The position numbers were made by a program, and so were the translations under genes. The notes beneath the pieces were generated by a model. It was not told the origin of the DNA. It saw only the letters and a list, made by a program, of their open reading frames with translations, and ran no database searches. A DNA stretch of 64,000 bases from Prorocentrum cordatum (taxonomy: Eukaryota; Sar; Dinophyceae; Prorocentrales; Prorocentraceae), in NCBI GenBank assembly GCA_963575745.1, contig CAUYUJ010017921.1:1-64000 (forward strand), in the 5' to 3' direction. This document shows positions 28,791-38,394 of the stretch, one piece after another (within the stretch, counting starts at the first letter, position 1; each line of letters opens with the position of its first letter).

Positions 28791-31700
28791 TCTTCGCTCG
28801 ACGCCCTCGCCCTCGACCCCCGCGACCCGCCCCCTGGCGCCCTGGGCGGAGGCCTGCCGCAGCGCGTCGAGGCCCTCCATCGCAGTGCGCTCGCCCGCAC
28901 CGCCCTCGGTCAGCAGCCCCGCCACGCCCGCGTCCCCCTGGAGCTGACCCACCCAGACGCGGCCCGGGTTCTCGCCCTCCTCCGCCCTGCGCTCGCGGGG
29001 GCCCTGGCCCCGCCCCCACGCACCCGCCATGTCCGCGGGCTCCCGCCACCCTGCAGGGCGCTCCACGGGCAAGACGACCACGTCGTCGTCCGGGACCACG
29101 TTCGCCGCGAAGCCCACCGCAACGCGAGACTCGCGCTGCCACCGAGCCTGGAAGTCGTCCGCGTCTCCCCCACCCGGCTCATCGCAGCACCGCACCGCGC
29201 GCCACTGCGTCGCGCCACCCTCGCCCACGACTGGCGTCTGCAGCATGCTACACTCGAAGCGCACCCGAGGCCACTGGGTGCGCCAACGGAAGTCTTCCTC
29301 CACGGAAACCTCCTCCCACCCCGTGCGCGCCTCGCTGGGGTCGCGACCCTGCGCGCGACCCTCTAGCTGCAGCAGCGCGCGCCCGAAGCGGCCCGGTTGC
29401 CCTGGCTCCATGAGCGCACCCCACAGCGCGTCCCCGGCGGACCCCTGGAAGCGCACGGCAGCCCGATCGCACCCTCGCCGCGACACCAAGTACTCGCGCA
29501 CGGCATCGACCAGCTGCCGCAGCCGCTTCTCCTTCCAGTGCGGCACGGACGCCACTGCCCACGCGCGCGCAGGCGCACCCCCGCTTCGAGGCAAGGCAGC
29601 GCGGCGCGGCGCGCGCCCCTCCGCGCCCTCCGCCGCTCGCGACGCCGCCAAGTCTGCCTCCGCCGGCGGCCCGGCACCCTCGAGGCGCACGAGCTCCGCG
29701 TCGAGCGCCGCGCGCACCTCGCCCGGCAGCGCCACGTCGTCCTCCGAGGCGACCTCGCGGTCCGACGCGGACCGCTCGTCCTCATGCTCCGACGCCGAGA
29801 GCTCCGCCATCTCGGCGAACAGCTCGCCGCCGCGTGCCTTTCCCTCGGCCCCGCGCCCCGCGCCGCCCGCCTCGGCCCGTTCTTCGGCGGACGTCTTGCG
29901 CCCGAGCCTCCTGCGCTTCGCTGGCCTCGCCGCCTCCGCCGCATCCTCGCCAGCACGCCCGCAATCGTCAGCCCCGCTCGCAGCACTGGCACCGGCCGCC
30001 TCTGCCTCCGACATCTTGCGCCCCAACCGCCGCCTCCCCGCGCCGCGCCCCGCGCCGCCCCCGGCAGCCTCCGCCTCGGACGTCTTACGGCCCAGCCGCC
30101 GCTTCCCACGGCCCCCGCGCGGCCCCCCGTTGGCCTCCACCTCCGACGTCTTGCGCCCCCACCGCCGCTTCCCGCGCCCCCCGCGCGCCCCCCCCGCACC
30201 GCCGCCCTCGCACACCGCGCCGCCCGCCGCGTCGTCGCCCTCGCCGCCGCGCGCAGCGCCTTGATCCTCCGACGCAAGACTCGCCTCAGCGCCCTCCGCC
30301 CGATCGCGCTCCTCCTGCGACGTCTTGCGCCCCAAGCGCCGCTTCCGACCACGCCGGCGCACGCCCCCAGCGACGCCGTCCTCCTGCGGCCCTTCCCCCG
30401 CGGCGTCGCCGCCCTCTCCCCCGAGCGCAGCGCCCAGGTCCCCCGACGCAGCAGCCGCCGCCCCCGCGCACCGCGCCGCCGCGCCCCTCAACCACTCCTC
30501 CCAGTCCAGGTCGGTGTCGCGAACCTTATAGTACTCATCCCCACGCGCACGCGCAGCGCAGGCAGGCAAGAGCAGGCGCCAGCAATGGCACCGATCGCAC
30601 TGCGCCCAGTTCCGCATGCAAACCAGGTGCGACGCCCCGTCGTCGGCGCCCGCGCACACCCCGGCCCCGCCGCCGCCGTCGGCCCCCTGATCCTCGCCGG
30701 GCACTTGCCCCGCACTCTCGTTCGCGTGCAGCCTGTTTCCCTTGGACCGCGGATCGACGTGCGGATAGCACTGCGGCCCTGCAAACTGCTTGAGGTACTG
30801 CTGCTTCATCGGGTACCTTCGAATCTCGTCGCTGGTCAAGCGCAGCGCCTCCATGCAGTCCTTCTCGCTGCAGTCCACCTCGCTGGTCTGCAACTGCGCC
30901 AAGTACTTGTTGAAGACTGGCCTGCTGTACCACATGAACACCGTACCCCCCTCCCGCCCATTGTACGACTCCCTCTCGAACCCGAACCGAGTTTCGCCCT
31001 CTCCGCAGCGATCTTGCGCGGTCCGCACCCCTGCGCCCTGCTCATACACGAAGCCCGATCGCTTATAGTTTTTGGTAATTCTGAAATTATCATGCACCTG
31101 CTTCAGGCACTGCTCATACTCACTGTTCGACAGCACGAACCGCCCGTGCTCGTCCACCTCACACAGCGACTTCAACTCAGGCTTCATCTTCGCCGCCGCT
31201 TCCCACATCGCGTGCCGCTCGTACCACTGCTTCGACGGCTTGTTCGCCTTCAAAGCAAACTCCTTGAACTTGTCCAACGCGAGCGCAGGAAGTGGACCCC
31301 TGACGCGCCCGTGCGGACACCCATGCCTGGCACACTTCCCGCACACGTCGCTCCCTTTCTGCGGCCGAAACCGACACTGCTCCCGCCCCCAGCCGCCTCC
31401 CCACGTCATCCCTTTGCAGCGGTCCTCGTCCACGTAATCCGGCTGGAACTGCCTGGACTCCGCCTCCGTCGCGAGCGACCCATCCGCTGCCCCGCGCGAC
31501 CGACGCGCTCTCCTGCCCTTTCGCGAGACCCCCACGAACTCCGCGCCGCTCGCACCTCCTCCATCATCGTCGCTACTGAAATCCGTCATGCCACGGATAC
31601 GCGGCAACGCACTGCCCGAAGCCCGCCCTCCACCACGTCCCCCAACGCGCCCCCGCCCCCCACGCGGGCCGCGGCCGCCGCGGCCGCTCTGACCTCCGCC

Positions 31701-31889
31701 TGCAGCAGGCCCCGCGACAATACCCGCGTCGTCGTCGTCGCTGCTGAAATCGGTCATACCTCGAATGTGCGGCATCTGCGCGCGCGCGGCTGGCGCGGCA
31801 CCACCCCCGCGCCCGGGCGCGCCCTCCATCCCACCGCGATTGCCCTCGGCCTCCGCTGAACCCTCGTCGTCTTCACTGAAATCAGTCAT
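28790..31889 (-). CDS. Cys-rich and CW-type zinc-finger protein with repeat motifs
   Basis: The first ATG in frame is at 31889. Three copies of RGMTDFSSDDD or close variants come first (near 31885, 31757, 31590), then a Cys-rich module (RCKGMTWGGGWGREQCRF...CGKCARHGCPHG), then KPSKQWYERHAMWEAAA, EYEQCLKQVHDNFRITKNYK and VFMWYSRPVFNKYL, which I cannot assign. A CW-type zinc finger follows (RNWAQCDRCHCWRLL...C), and then five basic RRLGRKTS repeats (29898-30350) with Gly/Ala spacers. The C terminus (PHWKEKRLRQLVDAVREYL) is unknown. CW fingers bind modified histone H3 in other eukaryotes. It may be one frame-broken protein with the DUF6570 ORF. Confidence 0.6.
29898..30350 (-). repeat. Five RRLGRKTS-type coding repeats
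   Basis: Near 30335, 30155, 30085, 30015 and 29905, the minus strand encodes RRLGRKTS, RRWGRKTS, RRLGRKTS, RRLGRKMS and RRLGRKTS, usually followed by a short acidic stretch (EAEA or EER) and a variable Gly/Ala spacer. A basic R-K-T/M-S core repeated this way looks like a nuclear-localisation or phosphorylation array (inference). Confidence 0.6.
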
Positions 31890-31926
31890 CCCCGGAATCC
31901 TAGGGAGCGCCGCGGCCCTGCCAACG

Positions 31927-33120
31927 CTATCGCTCCCACGGCTCTCGGACGCACGTCGCGTCGCCCCCCCCTTCCGCCGGGTCGGCCCCGCGCGGACCCT
32001 CGACACCTGCAGCAACACCCGCCGCCTCCTCGCCGCGCCGCGTCCTCGCAACAACGCCGGCCATGACGTTCGGGTTCTGCGCGCCGCGCAGATGCGCACC
32101 TCGCTGAGTCTTCGCGGCCGCTTTCTTCTTCAGCGCATTCTTCTTCGGCGCCCCCGCCACCGACCGCTCCCACGGCGCGACGCCGCCATCTCCGAGGGGC
32201 ACGCCGTCGGCCAGGCGGCCGTCCACATCGACGACCGCGGCGACGTGCCCCTCTGGATACCACACAACACTACCCCTGTCCTGCCCCTCCGCGCAACCCC
32301 AAGGCCACGCGCCGGAACACTCCCCACGCAGTACATGGCCTGCGCTGTCAGCCTCATACACGCGCACCCTCGCCCGCCGCGCCTCCAGCCATGCCTGAAC
32401 CGTCGCAAATTTCATTCTCTCCGCAGCGTCACCGCACGCCCCAGCCCCGGAATCATTGGCGCACTGCAACTCGAAGAAACACTCCGCGTGCGCGCGCGTG
32501 CCGGCACCCACACACCGAGACACACTCAATTGCAAGCACTTATTCCGCCACGGCCCCAGGCAATCCCCCGCATCGACGACTCCGAATCGCCCCGACGCGA
32601 CGCCTCGTCGCATGCGCCGACGCCACGCGCGGGACGCGCCAGACGCCCCGGCAGCACCGAGCCCCACGCGCGAAAGCTTGTCCCAAGGCACCCCGCCCAG
32701 AGCGACGAAAAGACAAACCACGCGAAGCGCTGCAACACCGACGCACTGCCCCGCACCCTGCGACGCCCTCCAGGCAGCATCCCCCACGCACTCGTCCGCG
32801 CCCTGGCCCGCCCTGCCCTTGGCACCGCCAATCCCAATGCCGGGGGAGAACCTGCGCGCGCACACGCGCCGCCCCCCGCACCTCCGCGCGAAGAGCCCAC
32901 GCAAGCCACAATAAAACCACTTGGCGACTCGAACATTCGCGGCAGACGGCACACCGTCCGGCAAAGCTTCCGCGTCGCGACAGAAGGTCTCTCTCTCCTT
33001 CCACAGTCGCGCCACAGCGGCCCGCCGCGCCGTGACCACCTTATCGTCCACCTGCGGCGGGCACGCCCCGAGGGCGACGAGGACACACGCGGCGCGCAGG
33101 GCCGTGTCGCCACGGTCCAC
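31927..33120 (-). CDS. Putative OTU-like cysteine protease of the Helitron-like element
   Basis: The frame of ~398 codons has no ATG start at its upstream limit (GTG). The relevant part is RNKCLQLSVSRC (candidate catalytic Cys), a helix FATVQAWLEARRARVRVYEADSAGH and WYPEGHVAAVVDVDG (candidate catalytic His), a spacing of about 100 residues, typical of OTU-like domains in Helentrons. The C terminus is basic and low complexity (KKNALKKKAAAK). It ends 37 bases before the ATG of the CW ORF. Another frame (33464-32526) is open over the first part, so the N terminus is uncertain. Assignment is by motif spacing only. Confidence 0.4.
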   Translation of the reverse strand: MDRGDTALRAACVLVALGACPPQVDDKVVTARRAAVARLWKERETFCRDAEALPDGVPSAANVRVAKWFYCGLRGLFARRCGGRRVCARRFSPGIGIGGAKGRAGQGADECVGDAAWRASQGAGQCVGVAALRVVCLFVALGGVPWDKLSRVGLGAAGASGASRAWRRRMRRGVASGRFGVVDAGDCLGPWRNKCLQLSVSRCVGAGTRAHAECFFELQCANDSGAGACGDAAERMKFATVQAWLEARRARVRVYEADSAGHVLRGECSGAWPWGCAEGQDRGSVVWYPEGHVAAVVDVDGRLADGVPLGDGGVAPWERSVAGAPKKNALKKKAAAKTQRGAHLRGAQNPNVMAGVVARTRRGEEAAGVAAGVEGPRGADPAEGGGDATCVREPWER

Positions 33121-33624
33121 GCAGCATCGTCCGGCACCACGGCAGCGCGCGAAGCGGCGCGCGCACGCGGCTCCGCGTCGACTGCACGCGCCGCGCGGGC
33201 GTTCAGAAACTGCTCCAATCGCTCGTCCTTGTGCGCTCCCCCATGCGCCCGGCGGCCATGCAGGACGCGCTCCGGGGACGCATCACGCTCCCACGAACGC
33301 GGCACGACGGGAGCCAGCACACTCCCCGCGATCTGCTCGTTCCGCTCGGCCGCCAGCTCCGTCCACCGCGCCCACTCCGCCTCCCGCCGCGCACACCGAG
33401 ACCACCGGCGCGACGCGCGGCACGCTTTCCAGAGCGATTTCTGCTCGCGCTCCGCCGCATCCAACGCGGAATCATCGACGACCTCCTCGTGATCACGGCG
33501 TGCTCTGCGAGCAAAGACTCCCGCAGCCGATCGCCCGATGCGCGTGACTCCGACCCGTAGACTCGGGCCGGGAGCGGGCCCACGGCCGCGACAGGAGCCG
33601 AGGCCAACGCCAGAGCCAAGGCGG
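33121..33624 (-). other. Open GC-rich stretch upstream of the OTU-like ORF
   Basis: Several overlapping minus-strand frames are open (SLWKACRASRRWSRCARREA; ERNEQIAGSVLAPVVPRS) but none matches a family I know. It may be the N-terminal exon or leader of the OTU-like protein. The left edge is a 200-bp A-rich tract. Confidence 0.3.
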
Positions 33625-33786
33625 GAAAAAAAAAAAAAAATAAGAAAAAGAACAAAAAAAAGAAAAGTAAAAAAAGAAATAAAAGAGAAAAAATAAAAAA
33701 AGAAAAAAAAAAAGAAAAAATGAAAAAAAAAAAGAAAAGAAAAAAAAAAAAAAAAGAAAAAAAAAAAACATAAAAAAAAAAAAAAG

Positions 33787-33818
<32 letters not shown>

Positions 33819-33823
33819 AAAAC
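33625..33823 (+). repeat. A-rich polypurine tract (A with scattered G)
   Basis: About 200 bases are almost entirely A and G with a few T. It is too long and too G-punctuated for a simple poly(A) tail, and it is on the wrong strand to be the tail of the minus-strand genes. Confidence 0.95.
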
Positions 33824-34037
33824 AGCCGGGACCGTTGCTGGACAGACGTTGTCGTCAGCTCGAAACCAATCGTCGTCCGCGTCGTTCTCGTCGTCGTCGT
33901 CGCAGTCGCTGGCGGCGAAAGCACCAATGTCCCCCGCGTCAAAACGTTCAATAAATTCGGGGTGGTCACGATCTTCCATCGGCGAATTCTCTGAGTGACG
34001 CACTGGGACTGGCACGGCGACCGTGACCGGGTCTTCT

Positions 34038-34640
34038 CCCTCTTCCATTTCAACCTCCAAATACCCCCGGAGCCCCGAACCGGACCCCCAGAAGCCCAAC
34101 ACGCCTCCGGAACCGACCGGCGCCTCCAGCGCATACCCCTCCCCATGTTTTGCCACTCCTCCCGCCCCCGGAAGCTCCGGAGGCACCGGATACTCCAAAA
34201 CCTCCGTTTTTTCCTCCTCCTCCTCCTCCTCCTCCTCCTCCTCCTCCTCCGCCATTTCGACCTCCGGATGCCCCCAGACGCCCGAAACGCCTCCGGAACC
34301 GTCCCGCGCCTCCAGCGCGCACTCCTCCCTATAATCTGCCCCTCCTCCCGCTCCCGAGAACTCCGGAGGCTCCGGACGCTCCGGAGCCACCGTTTTCTCC
34401 TCCTCCTCCTCCTCCTCCTCCTCCTCCTCCTCCTCCTCCTCCTCCTCCTCCGCCTCAATTTCGACCTCCGAATGCCCCCAGGAGCCCGAAACGCGTCCGA
34501 GACCGTCCGACGCCTCCGGCGCGCACCCCTCCCTATGATTTGCCACTCCCCCCGCTCCCGAGAGCTCCGGAAGCTCCGAATGCTCCGGAAGCTCCGGACG
34601 CTCCGGAAGCTCCGGAAACGCCGGACAAGAAAATGCCCGC
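34038..34640 (-). repeat. Three ~190-bp repeats separated by (GAG)n runs
   Basis: Three imperfect copies read, on the minus strand, as SGAGGxAxxREExALEAxxGxGxVSGxWGxxEVEM followed by poly-Glu. The GAG runs show as (TCC)n at 34211-34250 and (CTC)n at 34396-34452. The copies stay in one reading frame, so this may be the remains of a repetitive coding sequence, but no independent evidence of a gene exists. Confidence 0.7.
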
Positions 34641-35400
34641 GAGAATTTCGCGAGCGTTTCCCCCTCCGAGCATCCGTTTCCAATGAGCTCCGTCTCGCCT
34701 AGGAAGCCGCGCGCCGGGCAGAGAGACGCCCGCGAAAAAATCGCGAGCGTTTCCCCCTCCGAGCGCGCGCCCCCAGAGGAATCAACGCGGCACCGGGGAC
34801 CGCGCGCCGGGCAGGAAAACGCACGCGAAAAATTCGCGAGCGTTTCCCCCTCCCAGCGCGCGTTCCCAGAGGAATCAACGCTGCTCCGGGGACCGCGCGC
34901 CGGGCGGGAAAACGCCCGCGAAAAATTCGCGAGCGTTTCCTGTTCATGTCGCCCACAATGAGCAGCCGGTCGCAACCTTCCGCGCAAGTCCTCGTAATCT
35001 TCCGAAGTATCGCGTGACGCTGCTCCCATGCCGCACCGGGGACCGCGCGCCGGGCAGGAAAACGCCCGCGAAAAATTCGCAAGCGTTTCCCCCTCCCAGC
35101 GCGCGTTCCCAGAGGAATCAACGCTGCTCCGGGGACCGCGCGCCGGGCAGGAAAACGCCCGCGAAAAATTCGCGAGCGTTTCCCCCTCCCAGCGCGCGTT
35201 CCCAGAGGAATCCACGCCGCCCCGGGAACCGCGCGCCGGGCAGGAAAACGCCCGCGAAAAATTCGCGAGCGTTTCCCCCTCCCAGCGCGCGGTCCCAGAG
35301 GAATCCACGCCGCCCCGGGAACCGCGCGCCGGACAGGGAAACGCCCGCGAAAAATTCGCGAGCGTTTCCCCCTCCCAGCGCGCGGTCCCGTGCGTCGTGC
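34640..35400. repeat. 93-bp minisatellite, eight copies
   Basis: The marker GCGAGCGTTTCC starts at 34650, 34743, 34836, 34929, 35079 (GCAAGCG), 35172, 35265 and 35358. The spacing is exactly 93 except between the fourth and fifth, where 41 bases are replaced by a 98-bp foreign piece (net +57). As 93 and 57 are multiples of three, a minus-strand frame with a 31-residue repeat (LANFSRAFSCPARGP...) stays open. Confidence 0.9.
34940..35037 (-). other. 98-bp fragment of the Helitron endonuclease gene inside the minisatellite
   Basis: It is identical to 19227-19324 except C19308 to T35021 and lies in the same orientation. It encodes the region AILRKITRTCAEGCDRLLIV-GDMN around the endonuclease metal-binding Asp. 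It replaces 41 bases of one 93-bp repeat. Confidence 0.95.
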
Positions 35401-35570
35401 CCCCCGCCCCCGCGCCAACTCCCTGGGTCCCCGGCCCCGACCCCGGCCCCGGCCCCTGGGTCTCCGCCCCCGGCCCCCGCCCCGGCCCCGGCCCCGGCCC
35501 CGCCCTCGACCTCGGCCCCGCCCCCGCCCCAAACGCACAAGCAGCCTTTCCCCACAAATCAGTCGTGGCA
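35400..35570. repeat. CCCCGG-rich simple sequence
   Basis: CCCCGGCCCCGACCC-type repetition. Open frames (Pro-Arg, Gly-Arg) are compositional. Confidence 0.8.
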
Positions 35571-35698
35571 CTTAGCCCTGAATATCCGACGCATTGGGGG
35601 GTTACCCCGGGAGGTTCGGGCCGCGGAAGCGCGCCCGGGACGAGAGACACCGGCCAGCCCACATAGGCGCGAGACCAATGCCCCTCGCCCCCGCCCGA

Positions 35699-35736
35699 GA
35701 GATAGTGACCACCCACATAGGCGAAGTCACTATCTC
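35699..35736. other. Perfect hairpin 1 with conserved loop
   Basis: Stem GAGATAGTGAC (35699-35709) with GTCACTATCTC (35726-35736); loop CACCCACATAGGCGAA. Confidence 0.9.
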
Positions 35737-35737
35737 C

Positions 35738-35774
35738 CTCCATCCCCAGCCCACTTAGGCGCCAGGGGATGGAG
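35738..35774. other. Perfect hairpin 2 with conserved loop
   Basis: Stem CTCCATCCCC (35738-35747) with GGGGATGGAG (35765-35774); loop AGCCCACTTAGGCGCCA. Confidence 0.9.
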
Positions 35775-35776
35775 TT

Positions 35777-35811
35777 CCCCTTCCCAGCCCACTTAGGCGC
35801 CAGGGAAGGGG
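35777..35811. other. Perfect hairpin 3 with conserved loop
   Basis: Stem CCCCTTCCC (35777-35785) with GGGAAGGGG (35803-35811); loop AGCCCACTTAGGCGCCA, identical to that of hairpin 2. Confidence 0.9.
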
Positions 35812-35950
35812 GCGGCGAAGGTTTGAGGAAAGAGAGAGGAGGTTTTTTTTTTGTTTGTTTTGTTTGTTGCCCCGCCCCCCCGCCCCGCGCCCCCGCGCGC
35901 GCGCTCCTCGCGCGCGCCCGGGGAGGGAGAGGGGGCCGGGGAGAGCCTGT

Positions 35951-35970
35951 TTGAGCCAAAACGGCCGCGG
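35951..35970 (-). other. Possible degenerate spliced-leader relic
   Basis: The minus strand reads CCGCGGCCGTTTTGGCTCAA. Against the dinoflagellate leader it differs by three transitions and keeps TTTTGGCTCAA exactly. It could be chance or an old retroposed mRNA 5' end. Confidence 0.35.
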
Positions 35971-35989
35971 CGGGGCGGTCGTCGACGTC

Positions 35990-36303
35990 GCTGTCGCCGT
36001 CGTCGCCCGCGGCGGCGGCGGCGGCAGCGGCGGCGACGGCAGCTCCGGCGGCGGCCCTGCTGCCCCTCCTGCTCCCTGTGCTCTTCCTTCTGCTCTTGCC
36101 GTCTCTCTTCCTGCTCCCTCTTGCTCTTCTGTTCCTTCGTCCCCTCCCCTCGCCTCTCCGCCCTTCTCTCGCTCTCCCGCTCCCTGCCTCCCCCGCGTCC
36201 CTCCTGCCGCTCCGTGCCCCTCCTGCTGCGCCCCCCTGCTCCCTCCTGTTCCCGCCCGCCGCCTCCCCACCGTGTTCGCTTCCTCCCTCCTCCTTCTTGC
36301 GTC

Positions 36304-36339
<36 letters not shown>

Positions 36340-37135
36340 CTGCGCCGCCGTTTCCTGCTGCTCGCCCCCCCACCTCCTCCTCTTCTCTGCTGCTCGTTCT
36401 CTGCTCCTCTTTCCCTCTTCCTTCTGTTTTCTCTCCCCTCGTCTCCTCCTTTTGTCGTCCTCTGCTCTCTCTCCTTGCCTCCCTCCCTCCCTCCCCCCTC
36501 CCTCCCTCCCTCCCTCCCTCCCTCCCGCCCTTCCCTCCCCTCTGTCCCCCCTTTCCACCATCCCCCCCTCCCCCTCCCTCGCTCGCTCGCTCGCTTCCTC
36601 CCTGCTCCCTCCCTCCCTCCCTGCCCCCTCCCTCCTTCTGCCTCCCTGCTGCCCCTCCCCGTGCTGCCCCCTGCTCCCTCCTCTGTCTCCCTCCTTGCGG
36701 CTGCCTCCCAGGCCTCCCTCCCACATCTATCCTTCCCAGGCCCTCCTCCTAGGCCTCCCTCCAAGGCCTCCCTCCCGCATCCCTCCCTCCCAGGCCTCGC
36801 CCCCAGGCCTCCTTCCCAGGCCTCCCTCCCGCATCGCTCCCTCCCAGGCCTCCCTCCCAGGCTCTTCCTCCAGGCCGCCCTCCCACATCCCTCCTTCCCA
36901 GGCCTCCCTCCCAGGCCTCCCTCCCAGGCCTCCCTCCCGCATCCCTCCCTCCGAGGCCTGCCTCCCAGGCCTCCCTCCCAGGCCTCCCTTCCCCATGCAT
37001 TCTCCCAGGCCTCTCTCCCAGGGCTCCCTCCCACATCCCTCCCAGGCCTCCCTCATGCCTCTCCTCGCATCCCTCCCTCTCCCTCCCAGCCTCCCTCCCA
37101 TCCCACATCCCCCTCCCAGGCCTCGCTCCCAGGCC
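35990..37135. repeat. CT-rich and trinucleotide simple repeats
   Basis: GGC/CGG-rich at 35990-36060, (GTC)n at about 36306-36340, CCCTCC/CTCC tracts to 36700, then an irregular minisatellite of CCCAGGCCTCCCT units with CCCGCATCCCTCC variants at 36705-37135. No gene. Confidence 0.9.
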
Positions 37136-37790
37136 TGCATCGACAAACATGCACCAGAACTCTCTAGGTCACCCATAGATGGATATAAATTAGAAAAAAA
37201 TCATCCGACACAAAAAATACAAAATTGTACAAATCGATATGTTGAATTGATTTTGAAAATTCTAATCAATTTGGGCACTCCCGAGGCTCCCATCCGATGT
37301 CTCGCATGTCGCTACTTCGATTGGAATGTACCTGGCATGCATAGCATGCACTCAGCTCGAGTTATCATCGAAACACCGTTCGCAACACGCATACATAGAG
37401 ACAGTATTTCGAGCATAACTCCTGACTCAGCCATTTCTAGGAACTCTCGAGCTTCCAGTGTGACGCGCCAAATCATTCTGCATCGACTGGTGTGCGTGAG
37501 AGGTCTGTAGCTTGCTGACAGCTCGAGTTAAGTAAAGCCAACCACCGTCACCTGCCAAACTGCACTGCAGGCAAAGTCGGTTCCTGCAAGTCTTTTGACA
37601 GTAATATTGCCCCTAGAGCCCTGAAAATTTTACCAGCAGGTGCGCAATAGCTTACTGTATGTGAGAAAAATCCGTTTTCTGAAAACGAATTGTCAAATCT
37701 TGCACAAAGTTTCAAAAACCGACCCCAGGTTAACACATTGTCTCTTTTGGTCGGGTCGGCCAACTAGCTCCACCCTGCGCCCGAATTCCT
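37136..37790. other. AT-rich unique-looking stretch
   Basis: 37165-37560 is AT-rich single-copy-looking sequence in which I see nothing. 37570-37790 resembles the AT-rich dispersed modules (CAAATCTTGCACAAAG, GGTCGGGTCGGCCAACTAGC). Confidence 0.5.
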
Positions 37791-38394
37791 CTTAGCTCAT
37801 CTCGTCGAAGAGCTCTACGAGGTACTAGCTAAGGGAAGCTCTGCGAGTTATTACTCTTAAGCTTCCAGCAATAGCTTGCGAAGCTCTACGAGTTATTACT
37901 CTCAAGCTTCCAGCAATAACTTGCTAAAGGAAGCTCTACGAGTTGCTTGCTAAGGGAAGCTCTACGAGTTATTCCCGGATAGCTCCTTGGAGAGCTGAGG
38001 GTTTCGGATAAGAAGCTGGCGGTGGGTGGCGAGGAGCACACGCCCACCTCCGCCGGTCCGCGATCGCCGGAGCAACTCGCCGGAGTTCGCAGCGGGTCCG
38101 GGAGCGTGGCTTCCTAGCGTTTCCCAATACGCGTGGCTCCAGGGTGCGCGAAGCGCTTCGGCAGAGCGTCGGAAGAGCTTCGGCCGTTCTTCCGGGCTTC
38201 CAGGCAGATTATCCTTGCGCGCTTTGCAGGGCCCCACGCATCGTAAACAGCGCCCCTGCAAGCGTTTCCTGCGAAGTTTCCAGCGTCCCGCGCATCGTTT
38301 CAGGCGGCCTGGCAGAGGTCCCCGTGCGGCATTCCGTGCTTGGCTACGATATCCGGGTTTTGGACGCTTACAAGTGACTCGTAGAGCTTCCCTT
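37791..38394 (+). repeat. Mosaic of AGCTCTACGAG-bounded pieces and one ~400-bp module
   Basis: 37791-37970 is a run of short pieces such as GGAAGCTCTACGAGTTATTA and AAGCTTCCAGCAATAACTTG. 37971-38378 is a full ~400-bp module (TCCCGGATAGCTCCTTGGAG to GTTTTGGACGCTTACAAGT). Related modules lie at 41530-41933 (minus), 49077-49478 and 50876-51263; partial ones at 39782-40012 (minus), 48841-49075, 52661-52995 and 54629-54706. Confidence 0.8.

Larger units (their letters stand above)
16300..33560 (-). mobile_element. Helitron/Helentron-like element (Rep-Hel-EN with proteases)
   Basis: On one strand it has, in order: OTU-like ORF, Cys-rich/CW zinc-finger ORF, DUF6570-like ORF, Rep with HUH and Tyr motifs, Pif1 helicase, AP endonuclease, USP. 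Rep plus Pif1 helicase defines Helitrons, and a C-terminal endonuclease plus a cysteine protease is the Helentron/Helitron2 pattern. Base composition is far more GC-rich than the LINE and satellite flanks. The Rep-Hel-EN frame shifts about nine times with no other stops. The ends are not determined. Confidence 0.8.

Noticed and set aside
33203-36724. A 1173-codon minus-strand frame spanning poly-A, (CTC)n and the 93-bp repeats
   Set aside because: It is made entirely of simple and tandem repeats, begins in low-complexity sequence and matches no family. I keep the repeats as features but not a gene.
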